Source of the DNA: Ryuthela nishihirai
Lineage: Eukaryota > Arthropoda > Arachnida > Araneae > Heptathelidae
NCBI GenBank assembly: GCA_038380435.1
Contig: JAWZYU010000010.1
Span: 40,644,135 to 40,708,134, forward strand
Direction of reading: 5' to 3'
DNA length: 64,000 bases
Shown: piece by piece, positions 1 through 10,232 of the stretch
Numbering within the stretch: position 1 is the stretch's first letter
Layout: every line of letters starts with the position of its first letter
Program-made: the position numbers and the translations under genes
The notes under the pieces: generated by a model
What the model saw: the letters and a program-made list of their open reading frames with translations, nothing else
Databases searched by the model: none
What the model was told of the DNA's origin: nothing

Positions 1-140
1 TCCGAGCCCCAGGTAAGGCATGGTTTGTTGTTTTTCTGCTGAGGTCCCACCATCCTCAGACATACTATGGCATATAAACTGACAGGCTCCTGTCAGACCT
101 CTGTAGCAAGCAGCTGCTTGAGGAGGTATTTTTATTTATT
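1..140 (+). repeat. SINE-B, 5'-truncated by the window edge
   Basis: The window opens inside the tRNA-like B box (CGAGCCCC) of SINE-B and runs through its body to the GCAGCTGCTTGAGG end and a T/A-rich tail (TTTTTATTTATTATG). The body motifs, CTGCTGAGGTCC, GGCATATAAACTGACAGGCTCC and CCTGTCAGACCTCTGT, recur in the copies near 21.7, 27.8, 57.0 and 61.7 kb. The head lies outside the window. Confidence 0.8.
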
Positions 141-595
141 ATGATTTAGATATCCAATAAAGTTTTAAAAAAATGAAATGCATTACGCTGCTGTAGCAGC
201 CATTACTGTCACTTTTTTTTTTTGCACCTGAGCATTTAGTTTTCTTTCTTTCCTTTTTATGTTTCCAAACTAAAACTTCATGCAGTGTTCTTTGAAATAT
301 TACCATTCAACTTTTTATTGATCTTTTAAAATTCCATCAAAAATAACCTGTATAATGGGCTAGTAGTAAATGCTGATACCACAAGGGAAAATCAATGTTG
401 TAATCTGATGAAACTTTCAGCAGTACTGTACATGAAAAATATCTAGAACTACATAATTATTCCCTTTCAATAAATCTGTGTATGTATTATTATGTAGAAT
501 TAAATGCTCTTTCTTTTAAGATATGACATATCATATTTTGCTCATTAGTTATTTTGAAATGAGGTTCAAGTCCAGTTGCTTTTTTTACTGCAAGA
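141..595. other. AT-rich non-coding stretch
   Basis: I see no coding signal, RNA gene or recognised repeat here. Confidence 0.5.
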
Positions 596-945
596 ATTGT
601 TCAAAAAGTAATGCCAACATATGTTGTACTTTCCATACCCTCAGTGTAATCACTGGCTACGTCTAACAACTTTTTTCAGAATCTGTTGGAGGCAGCATTT
701 GCTAGCTCCCACAGATTTGATTGTGACAAGAATGAAGCAATGTGAGAAATATGAAAAATTTCTCTGGGATCTCTGGGAGGAGTCTGATATTGCACAACTT
801 TGTTTTGTCCCCTCTCCTACCATGGCACTAGGCAAATGATGGCTTACCTCTGGAACAGGTTCTATATGATGCAAGATGCACAAACAAATGCATTGGGAGT
901 GTTCCACTTGTTTGGCGTCAGGGTTTCCATTACTTTTCAAACAAT
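596..945. mobile_element. Mariner-type MITE, ~350 bp
   Basis: The segment is bounded by inverted repeats: positions 596-613 read ATTGTTCAAAAAGTAATG, and the reverse complement of 928-945 reads ATTGTTTGAAAAGTAATG (16 of 18 match). Overlapping 70-95-codon ORFs occur on both strands, but none carries a transposase motif I recognise. An internally deleted mariner derivative is the best explanation; a TA target duplication is not clear. Confidence 0.55.
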
Positions 946-1639
946 GCTCGTATATTGTTTTAAATAAGCACTTTTAAAATTGATGTGCGTACTGTTTTTG
1001 TCAAATACTTTATTTTCTAAAAATTTACAATTAAATGCTCATTTATGTGTTACAAGACATGGCCTATTTCTGCCTCTTAGTTATTTCATTAGTAATGTTT
1101 AAAGTTATTCTTAGTAATGTTTAAAGTTGTTCTTTTTTTTCTGCTGGAGGATCTTTCCTTTTTCTTCAAAATTAACCTGGCCACTAGAGTGAATTATGCT
1201 CTTTAAACCCAGCATGTTAAAAGTTGACTCACATGTCAGATGAAAGTCCCTTGGTGTGAGCTCCTGTCCATGGTGAGGGAACCACAATATGAAGGTTCTG
1301 CTGTTTCAGGTACTTCCACAAAGTTCTAAACGCTCATCTGCATATTTGCCATGTCCGGACATACACCCATGTCCCTGGAAAGGATGATCCTGATAGTTGC
1401 TTAGAGGTTCTTGTCTGCTTTCCTCAACTCATGACTATCTTTCATGACTGCCGTCAAAAGGGCTCAACATGAGCCCTCATCCTCTTCATGTTCTTCATCA
1501 TCATTGCTATTGTTACATTTATGTGTTTCTTGATCCCTGAGGTTCCATATATCATCTACACTGGTCATCAGGGACATGTTCCCTTTTTTCATTAGTAAAA
1601 ATCTAGCAGGAGTTTTTAAATCATTCAAGTGCCTAAGAT
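946..1639. other. Unassigned, possibly LINE 5' region
   Basis: The first ~250 bp are AT-rich and featureless. From about 1200 the base composition becomes more balanced, which suits the decayed 5' region of the LINE that is recognisable from about 1640, but no motif confirms this. Confidence 0.35.
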
Positions 1640-1689
1640 CCGATGACTTGCTGATGGAAACTGCTACACACTCAATACCACCATCCAGT

Positions 1690-2170
1690 TACTAATCCTT
1701 ACATTCGATACACCACGCCTGCCAGTTTCCATCAAGGCAGGTTACCTTCACTGTTAGGTATGGCCGTACATTCCAAACTGTCTACATTGTTCCAATGCCA
1801 GAGGTATATCCATGTCTGCACAGCTTTTCGGGGTAAACTCACCTGTGCTCATTGTGGCAGCCAGGATTACCTCAATCCTGACTGCACAGCAGAAAAGGCA
1901 AGCTGCATGAATTGTAATGGTGAACATTCAGCATTCTCCCATGACTGTCCTAAGTGGCTGGAGGAAAAGGAGGTACAACACTCAAAATGCTCAATAGCAT
2001 CTCCTATCCAGAGGTGAGAAAGCTTGCTGTACCACCAGCCCAGTTGGCAATGTCTGCTGGTGTGGTGATCAGAAAGCCCATTGTTGTGATGGCTTCTGTG
2101 GTGATGCAGATTGATATCAGAATTCCACCTACTGAATCTATCTCGCCTGTGGCCAAGTACCTTCTTACAT
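1690..2170 (+). pseudogene. LINE ORF1 (gag-like zinc-knuckle) relic
   Basis: The frame starting at 1760 encodes a cysteine-rich stretch typical of non-LTR ORF1 nucleic-acid-binding proteins: GKLTCAHCG, then CMNCNGEHSAFSHDCPKW. One knuckle retains CX2CX4 but has Tyr in place of His; the next reads CX2CX3HX6C. After a frameshift near 1990 it continues as SYPEVRKLAVPPAQL, matching the usual region after the knuckles. The ORF1 product would bind the LINE RNA as a chaperone. This copy is not translatable as a whole. Confidence 0.7.
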
Positions 2171-2469
2171 AGATGAAACTGAAGTAGGTGTCAGTGTCAA
2201 TATCATTGCTGGTTTCTATTCCTGCATCATTGCCTTCCACTAACACCTCTGGAAGGCTGCCACCATCACTACCAGACCTTCCAAACCAAAGGGGCCTCCA
2301 CTGGGACCAAAGAAAAAAATCCCCTACCCCTTCTCAAACTGTGGTCTCAGATCCATGTCCCTCGGACGACTCTAACAACATGGACACGAACTATCCTCAA
2401 TTTCTAAAACCATCTCTAGTGATGATCAAAATAAATTGGAAATAGTCTGCCAATTCTTTAAGACCTGAG

Positions 2470-2775
2470 ATGACTACATTCATACAATGGAATTATTGTG
2501 GATTCCAGTGGAATATAGATGACCTCAAGGTCCTCCTGAGGGCACACAAGCCCATCTTCATGTGCCTGCAGGAGACATACTTGCAGACAGCCAATGATCC
2601 AACAATCCGACACTTCTCTCTTGTTTGCCAGGACAGGGATGGAGATGGACCAGCTCGCAGAGATGTCACCATCCTTGTGAGCAGGCAGCCATTCTCCATT
2701 CCATGTCATACCCCTCACCACATACCTAGAGGCGGTTGCCATCTACCTCTAAGTCAGTGTATGACTCCATCCGGG
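2470..2775 (+). pseudogene. LINE apurinic-type endonuclease, N-terminal relic
   Basis: The frame at 2470 begins MTTFIQWNYCGF and includes MCLQETYLQ. These correspond to the N-terminal IxQWNxxG and LQET signatures of the exonuclease-endonuclease-phosphatase fold that nicks target DNA for LINE insertion; the Glu of LQET is the expected metal ligand. Only about 95 residues remain. The histidine- and aspartate-containing C-terminal half and all of the reverse transcriptase are missing. Confidence 0.7.
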
Positions 2776-2789
2776 ATTCGATGGTGAAA

Positions 2790-3660
2790 CTACTGGACCC
2801 CCTCCAGTATCAGGCCTTCCACACTTCACCAGCCCAGAGTCTTTACATTGAGATTGTTGAACCTTCCTTATATATTTGCCATCAGTAGTTGTCCCTTCAG
2901 TGTGCATCAAAGTTGCAATCCTTGCTGGGCCATTCCACTTGAAACTGCATTTTTAGTCCTCAGTGGGAAATGCTTTACCAAAATCTCTCCACTGCCATTC
3001 ATCCATTTGGTTTGCATGTCCAAAGCTACCTTAGAGATATCGACATAATCTCAATAGCATTACCCAGTCAACAACCAAGCACTTCCACCATGGCTCATTG
3101 TTTCCTCTTCCTGCAACTTTTTTCTTTGCAGGACAGGGAAGGCCTTTGCACCTAATCATGTGTACCAGCAACTCTTTGCCAGCCACCATGCTGAGTACCC
3201 AAGATTGGCCACGGTCTGCTGTGATACTATCATTGCAGACCAGATCCCACAGCAATGTTCTATCTTCACTGCAGAATTGCACACTATCAGCTTTGCCTTG
3301 GACCACGTGGCAGATAAGTGTCATCAGTATGTGCTTTACACAGACTCACTTAGCTTGCTACAGGCTTTGATTGCAATGAGGCATCGGTCTCGCCCTGTTA
3401 TTTCCAAGATCCACCAGCAGCTCCATTGTCTGGTAGACATAACCACATTCTCTTCTCTTGGGTGCCCGGGCACATAAGGATCAGGGGCAATGACTTGGCA
3501 GGTGCTGATGCCATGTTGGTCATACCCCTGTCTGACTCTCCAATGCTGGATCCCTTTGTAGACTTCCAGCATTGTTTTACCATTCAGTTCTGGGCACACT
3601 GGCAGAGATGTTGGTCTGAACAGATTGGTAACAAACTCTGAAATCAAGCCTATTATCAAA
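2790..3660 (+). pseudogene. LINE post-RT region and RNase H relic
   Basis: Frames from about 2790 carry SPAQSLYIEIVEPSLYICHQ, matching the segment after the RT thumb. The frame at 3160 then shows RNase H signatures: IFTAELHTISFALDH (with the Glu), YVLYTDSLSLLQAL (with the Asp) and, after a frameshift near 3470, a WVPGH-like segment followed by RIRGNDLAGADA. The domain would degrade the RNA strand after reverse transcription. Several frameshifts make this a fossil. The same region is present at 25.5-26.2 kb. Confidence 0.75.
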
Positions 3661-4051
3661 CCATGGCAGTCATGTTTTCAGCCATGTGTTTGCAAAGAGG
3701 AAGTACTACTTGCTCAGCTCCACTTAAGTCATTCATTATCACTCATTCATTTCTTCTTTGAGCAGATGACGAACCTAAGTGCTAGTTTTGTGACACCATT
3801 TTAACCATTAAGTATGATTTTACAGCTTTTAATCTGTACCATCATTTTTATTTTAGCAATCATGAATTTGCATCCAAGCCCTTACATTTAGACAACTTTT
3901 ATCTGAACAATGTTTTTTTTTTCCTTTTTAAGAAATACTGATTATTTTAATCAACTTTGATATTACCATATTGTTTTGTACCCTAGTCTTTTACACCTGG
4001 GTCCATTTTATTTACTATATTTATACCTATATGGTTTTACCTGCTACTTCT

Positions 4052-4344
4052 CCGCAAAACTCCCTGCCCTGTCCACGGTCAGTAGGGGATACTGATGGGC
4101 TTGGAAAGGCCGCTGTCCGTCAGATGGGACTTTAACCCATGGCACCTTGTGTGGGAGAACCATACCCTGCGCACGTTAAAGAACACGCTGGAAGACATTG
4201 ACAAGAGGCTACCATCTGTCTCCCAACAGCTGTTCCAGTGGGTCCCCTCCCCCAACTTTCTCTGAGCCTTTTAGGGTCCTTGTGACCTGGCCATTTAGCT
4301 CATGGTGTATAAAAAAGTGCCACTCATAGGTAAAACAACCCAAC
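4052..4344 (+). repeat. SINE-A, 5'-truncated, with target duplication
   Basis: The copy lacks the tRNA-like head and starts in the body (CCGCAAAACTCCCTGCCCTG). It runs through GTTAAAGAACACGCTGGA and GGTCCTTGTGACCTGGCCAT to the end AAAACAACCCAACC. An exact 12-bp repeat, CCTGCTACTTCT, flanks it at 4040-4051 and 4345-4356, as expected of a target-primed insertion. Confidence 0.85.
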
Positions 4345-4356
4345 CCTGCTACTTCT

Positions 4357-5402
4357 ACTTTTGAATTTTATGGTTGCAGGTTCCATGTCTTTTATCCTTT
4401 TGTCTGTTGTGTGGCACATAATTTCCCAGTTACTCATGTGCCATTAAACTCCAAACAACCAAATTAAAGTTTAAGACATGTAGAGAACGCAGTAATTTTC
4501 TCTTCCGAAACAAAGATAGATATTTTTGGTCACAAAGTTCTCTGCAAAGTTGCTACTAAAAGCAAAAAGTTATATATATATTTAAATTTAAAGAAAAACT
4601 GCTTACAATTGGTCTAAAAAGTAAAAAAAAATATTAATGATGGGAATCTCTTAATGAATTTATTAAATTCAAAGGAGAATTAGTCTACAAAACTGATTTC
4701 TCTCACAAACTTAATATCAAAATTCACATCCAGTTAAAAAGGTAAACAATATTTGCTAAACTTAAACTGCATATTCTTTAAGATATATCAAAAAAATCAA
4801 ACATGAATTTATAGTTTCAAAAAATTGAATTTCATTTGTTATACTAGTAATAGTCCATTTTTGGTCTGTTATTGAGGAATCTGTTATGTCTTCTACAAAG
4901 GGGAACTCTCAAAGGGTTAAAGAAAAATTACTTTAATATGGGTGTATGGATTTAGATGATAGGTAATTAAAACATTTTTCATGCTTTCATCACAAGCAGA
5001 TAGATATTTTTTTATTACATAAAACCAGTACTTTTTCTGTGACAGTACAGCTTACCTGCACCCTTTTTTTTCCCACAGCAATTTTAACACTTATCTGATG
5101 TTTAACATTTCGACTTTTGAACTTTTTTTTAAATGTTTATCACAGATTCAATACAGTTGGGCTGAGGGAGTAAAAGAAGAGGAATTTTTCAAATTTACTC
5201 AAGATATGAGTACTGGCACCTCTTTATTTTCCAAAAAACACTGAATAAAACCATTGAACAACTAAAAAAGAAGCCAAGTATGGCAACTAATAGCGAAAGT
5301 CAATACTTAAACCTTGTTTTCGCATATACAAAAGAATTACCACAGTGATTGTATTTGTAGATGATGGTATATGAGTTAACACTATTAATTCAATTAATAA
5401 TA
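4357..5402. other. AT-rich non-coding stretch
   Basis: About 1 kb of A/T-rich sequence with short homopolymers. No ORF of note, RNA gene or repeat family recognised. Confidence 0.5.
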
Positions 5403-5525
5403 TATTCAGTAATAAAGTATCACAGGAATTGTTCTGTTGACAAGAAACACTTGAAATGATTTGCTGAAAAAAAAATTGGTTTCGTCTTAACTCAGAACAA
5501 AACTAAATTTTTTTCAGTAAAAATA
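5403..5525 (+). repeat. Fold-back dispersed repeat, copy 1
   Basis: This segment matches the reverse complement of 37740-37893. Shared stretches are TTCAGTAATAAAGTATCACAG, GACAAGAAACAC and the fold-back core in which GCTGAAAAAAAAATTGGTTT faces AAAACTAAATTTTTTTCAGT across a short loop. I do not recognise the family. Confidence 0.6.
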
Positions 5526-5565
5526 CATATTTGTAGATGTTAAAAAGTCAATAGGTAATACTGTG

Positions 5566-5593
5566 ATTGTCATCATCATCATCATCATCAACA
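5566..5593 (-). repeat. (GAT)n tail of the RTE-like LINE
   Basis: The run of ATC triplets on the plus strand is the GAT-repeat 3' tail of the minus-strand LINE beginning beside it. Comparable GATGAT tails end the copies at 11.9 and 40.1 kb. A short tandem-repeat tail instead of poly(A) fits the RTE clade. Confidence 0.75.
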
Positions 5594-7695
5594 TCCTCAA
5601 GCAGCCATGGGCTACGGAGGTCTGACCAGACCATGCAGTTTAATTCTCCAAGCATATCTATCCTGAGCTACATCTGCTGCATCCGGCCACTGCACAAAAA
5701 TTCTAACAAGGTCCTGTTTGACATTGTTTGCCCACCGCATCCTAGGTCTCTCCCCCTATTTCTGAAGCCTTTAGGCACACTGTTCATAACCCTATTCGCC
5801 AATCTATAATTATCCATACGGGCAACATGGCCAAACCAACCGAGTCTCTCTCTGCATAATATGCTGCTTAAAGGAGGTTGCAGACTCCTTTGCCTAACCT
5901 CATCATTAGTTACAAAGTTGAACCACCTAATGCCGAAGATACTACGTAAGCATCTGGAATCAAAAGCATCTAGTTTCCTGTTATCTTGTTTACAAAGCGT
6001 CCAAGTCTCACTACCATAAATAACCGTAGAAAGAACCAAACTATTATACAGTCTAATTTTAGTCTTTAGGTGTATGTACCTATTTCTCCACACTCTCCAT
6101 AGATTCTTAAAAGTCCTGGCAACAATCCCTATTTATCTGTTAATCTCATGCTGCATATCACCAATATCTGTTACATAGCTCCCAAGGTAAGTAAACTGAC
6201 ACCTGCTCAAGACTGCAACCATTCAAATGAACTGAATCAACCTGCCTGACTAATTTTCATCACTTTAGTTTTCTCTCTGTTTATAACCAAACCTATTCTA
6301 CTACCAGTCTCATCAACAGCTCGAATGAAAGAGTTCATCTCATCAACATCATTTGCCAAAAGGGCTAAATCATCAGCATAATCTAAATCAGAAATTTTCC
6401 TATCTCCAGTCCATTTAAGGCCAAAATCTTTCCCTCGAAGTGAATTTTGCATAGCATAATCAATAACCAAGCTAAAGAGAAAAGGAGACAAAATGCACCC
6501 TTGTCGAACACCAGATGTAATGCTAAACCAATTGCTACAAGACTTACCAACTCACACACAACTCAGTGTTATTATAGAGAGCTTTCATTATGTTAACTGA
6601 CTTGTCTGGTATACCATATGATCTCACAATCAACCACAAATTATGATGATCAACAGAGTCGAAAGCCTTTTTGAAATCAACAAAACTAGCAAACGAAGGT
6701 TTCTGAAACTCTAAATATTTCCAATTATCTGCCTGAGTGAAAATATGTGATCCACACATCCCTACCACTTCTAAATCCACATTGCTCATCACGCAATTGA
6801 CTGTCAACCAGATTCTTAATTCTATTAAGCACAATCATGGAAAGAACTTTGCCTGGAACAGAGAGTAGGCTGATACCCCTATAATTATCACAAGAACTGT
6901 GATCACCATTTTTGAAAATAGGGATAATAACAGCTCTGATAAAATCCTTAGGGACCATGACTTTATCATAAAAGATATTCAAAATTTCAGTCATCCAAAT
7001 GGTAACCGAAACATTCCCAGCTCTAAGCATTTCCGTAGTAATTTCATCTACCCCTGTGGATTTATGAGGTTTAAATTTAGAAATAGCCAAAATAACTTCA
7101 GATTGTGTTATAGGGCCAACATTAAAGCCACCAATGCATCTATCATCATTGCAAACAATGTGAGTAGAACTAACCACATTGTTTAGAACATCACTGAAAT
7201 GCTCAGCCCACCTAACCATGACAGAATCCTCACCTTCTATAACCTTACATTGTTTATCCTTCAATCTCTGTATACCTGTCCATTTTCTACCATGCAAAAC
7301 ATTAACTATCTGGTACAGCTCTCTGCTGTTGTACTGTCTCACTGTTTCCTCAGCTTTGTCAGCCAAGCCAAAGATTCTTATCAGCAGCTAACTGATCCTT
7401 TACACGTTTATTAAGCTCTCTGTAATGCTTTCTATTAGGACTAGTAGGGTACTGATTAAGGACATTCCTGCAGTTCTTTTTTTCTGAAATAAGCTCAAAT
7501 ACCTTATCACTCAAATAATTCTGCCTCCTCTGCTCCTTTTTTCCTAAAAGAGTACTGTTAGTTTCCAAAAAAGCCTGTTTAAAACGGCCCCATTCTTCCT
7601 CAACTTCAGTAGTAAGCAAACCATGACTGTCACAATGACTAAGTAACCTATCATGGTAAGCTTTAGCTATAACTGGGTCTTTCGGAGCTTATTTA
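5570..7695 (-). mobile_element. RTE-like LINE, copy 1
   Basis: A 5'-truncated non-LTR retrotransposon about 2.1 kb long on the minus strand. From its 5' side (7695) to its 3' end (5570) it contains an RT domain and the C-terminal SETWTLCKQ ... RLGWFGHVARM ... RGRD region. It ends in GGCTGCTTGAGG plus the GAT tail. Related copies lie at 11.9, 20-21, 39.5-40.1 and 58.1-60.1 kb. The C-terminal pattern and tail place it with RTE-type elements; exact clade assignment would need a tree. Confidence 0.8.
5640..7620 (-). pseudogene. Reverse transcriptase ORF relic (RTE-like)
   Basis: Reading the minus strand, the segment ending at 7359 carries the linker upstream of RT. The frame 7366-6725 gives the fingers (FKPHKSTGVDEITTEMLRAG, then IPIFKNGDHSSCDNYRGISL and EQCGFRSGRD), and 6834-6544 gives palm motif A (VDFKKAFDSVDHHNLW). 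Frame 6491-6237 begins MSPFLFSLVIDYAMQ (motif B) and contains the catalytic YADDLALLA (motif C). Frame 6093-5668 is the C-terminal region. At least four frameshifts separate the blocks. The enzyme would copy LINE RNA at a nicked target. Confidence 0.8.
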
Positions 7696-8109
7696 TTTCC
7701 ATCTTACCCGGCACAATAAAAAAGAAACAGTTGCCACCTGAGATCATAGATGAGCCAACTGTATATGCCAAAAATCTCAGGAAGAGTTTAAAGTCATATG
7801 TAGTGGAAAAAAGACAGAATTGGCATTAATTCAATTAGAATACTCTAGAATTTTATAACAAGGAGCTAAATATGCATATAACAATTCTAATTTAAAATAA
7901 TTAATACCTCAAATTGAACAAGTAATAAATAATATATCTATTTTTACAAAAAGATAAAGAACATTTTTTAAAGTGTATCGGAATATAAAGTATCAACAAA
8001 GTAAAAAAGATAGAAAATAAAAATCAGGATTTTAAAATATTGCATAATTTAAGATAATTTATAACCAAAACTTAAAATAGTACTAGCAGATAAAACAGAT
8101 CGAATAATG
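7696..8109 (+). other. AT-rich, possibly 5' part of the Penelope-like element
   Basis: No coding motif is certain. Base composition and position just upstream of the Penelope-like RT make it a candidate for that element's N-terminal region, which continues on the other side of the MITE at 8110-8337. Confidence 0.3.
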
Positions 8110-8337
8110 TTAACCCGTAACTGGTATGGTACATTTTCTGTTACGGCGTTGGTAAGGTGGGGTCAGGGAGTCTTGATGGCTCAAAATACATGACGTCATG
8201 GCATCTCACTGATTTCTGATAGGTTACTATTGATTTTTGGATATTTAACAAATTATTTGAATTATTGATTATTTGAACTATCAAGAAAAATAATAGCGCT
8301 GGGGTCTGGTAGACCCCACATACCAGTTACGGGTTAA
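8110..8337. mobile_element. piggyBac-type MITE with TTAA ends, 228 bp
   Basis: The 19 bases at 8110-8128 (TTAACCCGTAACTGGTATG) are exactly the reverse complement of 8319-8337. The outer TTAA on each side followed by CCC is the target duplication and terminal pattern of piggyBac transposons. The interior encodes nothing and is more GC-rich than its surroundings. It is a non-autonomous element needing a transposase from elsewhere. The ends are undecayed, so it looks younger than its surroundings. Confidence 0.85.
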
Positions 8338-9040
8338 TGAATAAAACTGATTCAGAGTTGAAAATTATTAATGCAATAAGATTTAAATGTAAACCACTGG
8401 TAAGTAACCCGATATCTAAAGTATTAAATAAATTAGCAGAATTAAAAAGGATTCTTTTTACTGATATATATATATAGCTAAAAATTTATACCGCATATAG
8501 CTAAAAAATGTATGTCACCCATGTACCCTGACATACCTCAATTATTCATAAAAATAAAGTTACATAAAGATAACAAACCTTTTCAGCCCTTAGTAAGTAA
8601 GCACAAATCATGTACATATAATTTAAAAAGAGCACCTTTTTTTTTTTGCACCCTTTTTTACTCCCACAAGTATATTGTTACTTCATCTTATGAGGCAGTA
8701 AATATTATATGGCGTACCCCAGTTAAGAAGACAATGACCATTCACTCCTTAGATGTCATATCATTGTATCCCAACACCATGTTTGAATGCAGGAATGCGG
8801 CTGAAGGCTGAATGGTTGAAGGAAGCCATGACCCAGGAGTACTTCAGCATACATGAGGCCTGAACCTGTGTGCTAACTCCAACTGGTTCATTGTTAATCA
8901 ACAGTCATGGATTCAGATAGACTTTCCCATCTAAAGAATGAGAATAACTAATGAGATCACCACTGTCTGGACTCATGGCAGATGTCATAATGCAACATGT
9001 TGAAAACACAATAGAAAAAGCTACCTTTAAATCCTCTTTA

Positions 9041-10232
9041 TACACCAAAGAGTTAAAACATTATGAACACCTGTCTAATATGGTGTTGGTCCTCCATGTG
9101 CCTCCAAAACAACTCTTACCTGGTGAGGCATGGACACTACAAGGTTTTAAAGGTGTCTTGTGGTATCTGGTACCAACACACTACCAGCAGATCCTTTAAC
9201 TCTTGTAAGTTATGTGGTTGAGTCACTGCAGATTGGATATGCTGTTCCAACACAAATCACAGATGCTCGATTGGATTGATGTCTGGGGAAATTGGAGGCC
9301 AGGGCAATACCTGGAAGGCTTCCTAATGTTGTGCAAACCATTCTTGAACAATCCAAACAGTGTGGTATGTCACATTATCCTGCTGAAAGAAGGCACTACT
9401 AGAGGGGAGTACCGTTGCCATGGAAGAATATACCTGGTCTGCAATGATGTTTAGGTAGATGGCAGACATCATATTTTCCTGCACATGAATTACTGAACCC
9501 AGGGTTTCCCATCAGAATATTGCCCAAAGCATTACATTTCCTCCATCAGCTTGTTTTCGTCCCAAAGTGCATCCTGGTGTGAACACGTACCCAGTCATCC
9601 ACATGGTGCAACAGGAAATGAAATTCATCAGACGAGATAACCTTCTTCCAATCATTCAAGGTCCAGTTTTGATGCTCACATGCCCATTCTAGGCACTTTC
9701 GACAGTTAACTGAGGTTAGCATGGTCACTCGGAACAGCCTGCAGCTACACAGCCCCATTTTCAGCAGAGTTCAATGTACTCTGTGTTGTGACACATTACT
9801 CCTGTCACCAGCATTCAAATTACGGGCAAATTGTGCCATAGTATCCCTTCTGTTGGCTCATATCATATGGGATATCCTTCACTCACCTCTGGCATCGATG
9901 AGCTGTGGTCTGCCCACACCTTGTCGACAGTTCGTGGTTTTTCCCTCCTCGGACCACTTTTTTTGAAGGTACTAACCATTTCTGACTGTGAGCACCCCAC
10001 AAGCCTTGCCATCTCAGAACTGCTCTTACCCAGTTGTCGGGCCATTACAATTTGGCCTTTGTCAAACTCACTTAAGTCCGCTACCTTTCCCATCTGAAGA
10101 GCACTGATTAACAGAGCTCAGTATCAGTTGTTATTTATACTGTTTCATGACCTTCACACATACTGTTGTTTACTTGCAGTTGCTTCGATTTGCATAAAGA
10201 CACTGGTCATAATGTTTTAGCTCTTCGGTGTA
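9041..10232 (-). mobile_element. Tc1-like transposon nested in the Penelope-like element
   Basis: Inverted termini match: the left end begins TACACCAAAGAGTTAAAACA and the reverse complement of the right end begins TACACCGAAGAGCTAAAACA. TA flanks both sides, as for Tc1/mariner insertions; the ends are ambiguous by 2 bp because the site reads TATA. At 1.19 kb it has the usual length of a complete Tc1-like element. It separates RT motifs B and C of the host element. An internally rearranged copy is at 57.1 kb. Confidence 0.85.
9060..10093 (-). pseudogene. Tc1-like transposase relic
   Basis: On the minus strand the N-terminus at 10093 reads [20 protein letters not shown] and [11 protein letters not shown], a paired-like helix-turn-helix that binds the inverted repeats. 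After a frameshift, 9758-9546 gives LNDWKKVISSDEFHFLL with the first catalytic Asp. Further left, other frames show AFFQQDNVTYHT (second Asp) and PPISPDINPIEHL (third acidic residue position). All three catalytic blocks are present, but at least three frameshifts and several stops inactivate it. Confidence 0.8.

Larger units (their letters stand above)
1640..3830 (+). mobile_element. I-clade-like LINE, copy 1, RT core missing
   Basis: In order along the plus strand are a gag-like zinc-knuckle ORF, an endonuclease N-terminus, and a post-RT region with RNase H. An RNase H domain after the RT region is characteristic of I-clade non-LTR retrotransposons. The RT palm is absent: the endonuclease ends near 2770 and post-thumb-type sequence begins by ~2790. 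Frameshifts and stops break every domain. The 3' part (about 2870-3830) is shared with a second copy at 25.5-26.4 kb, which marks it as a dispersed family. Confidence 0.75.

Noticed and set aside
650..940. 96-codon minus-strand ORF as a gene
   Set aside because: It lies wholly within the mariner-type MITE, overlaps an ORF on the other strand, and shows no domain.
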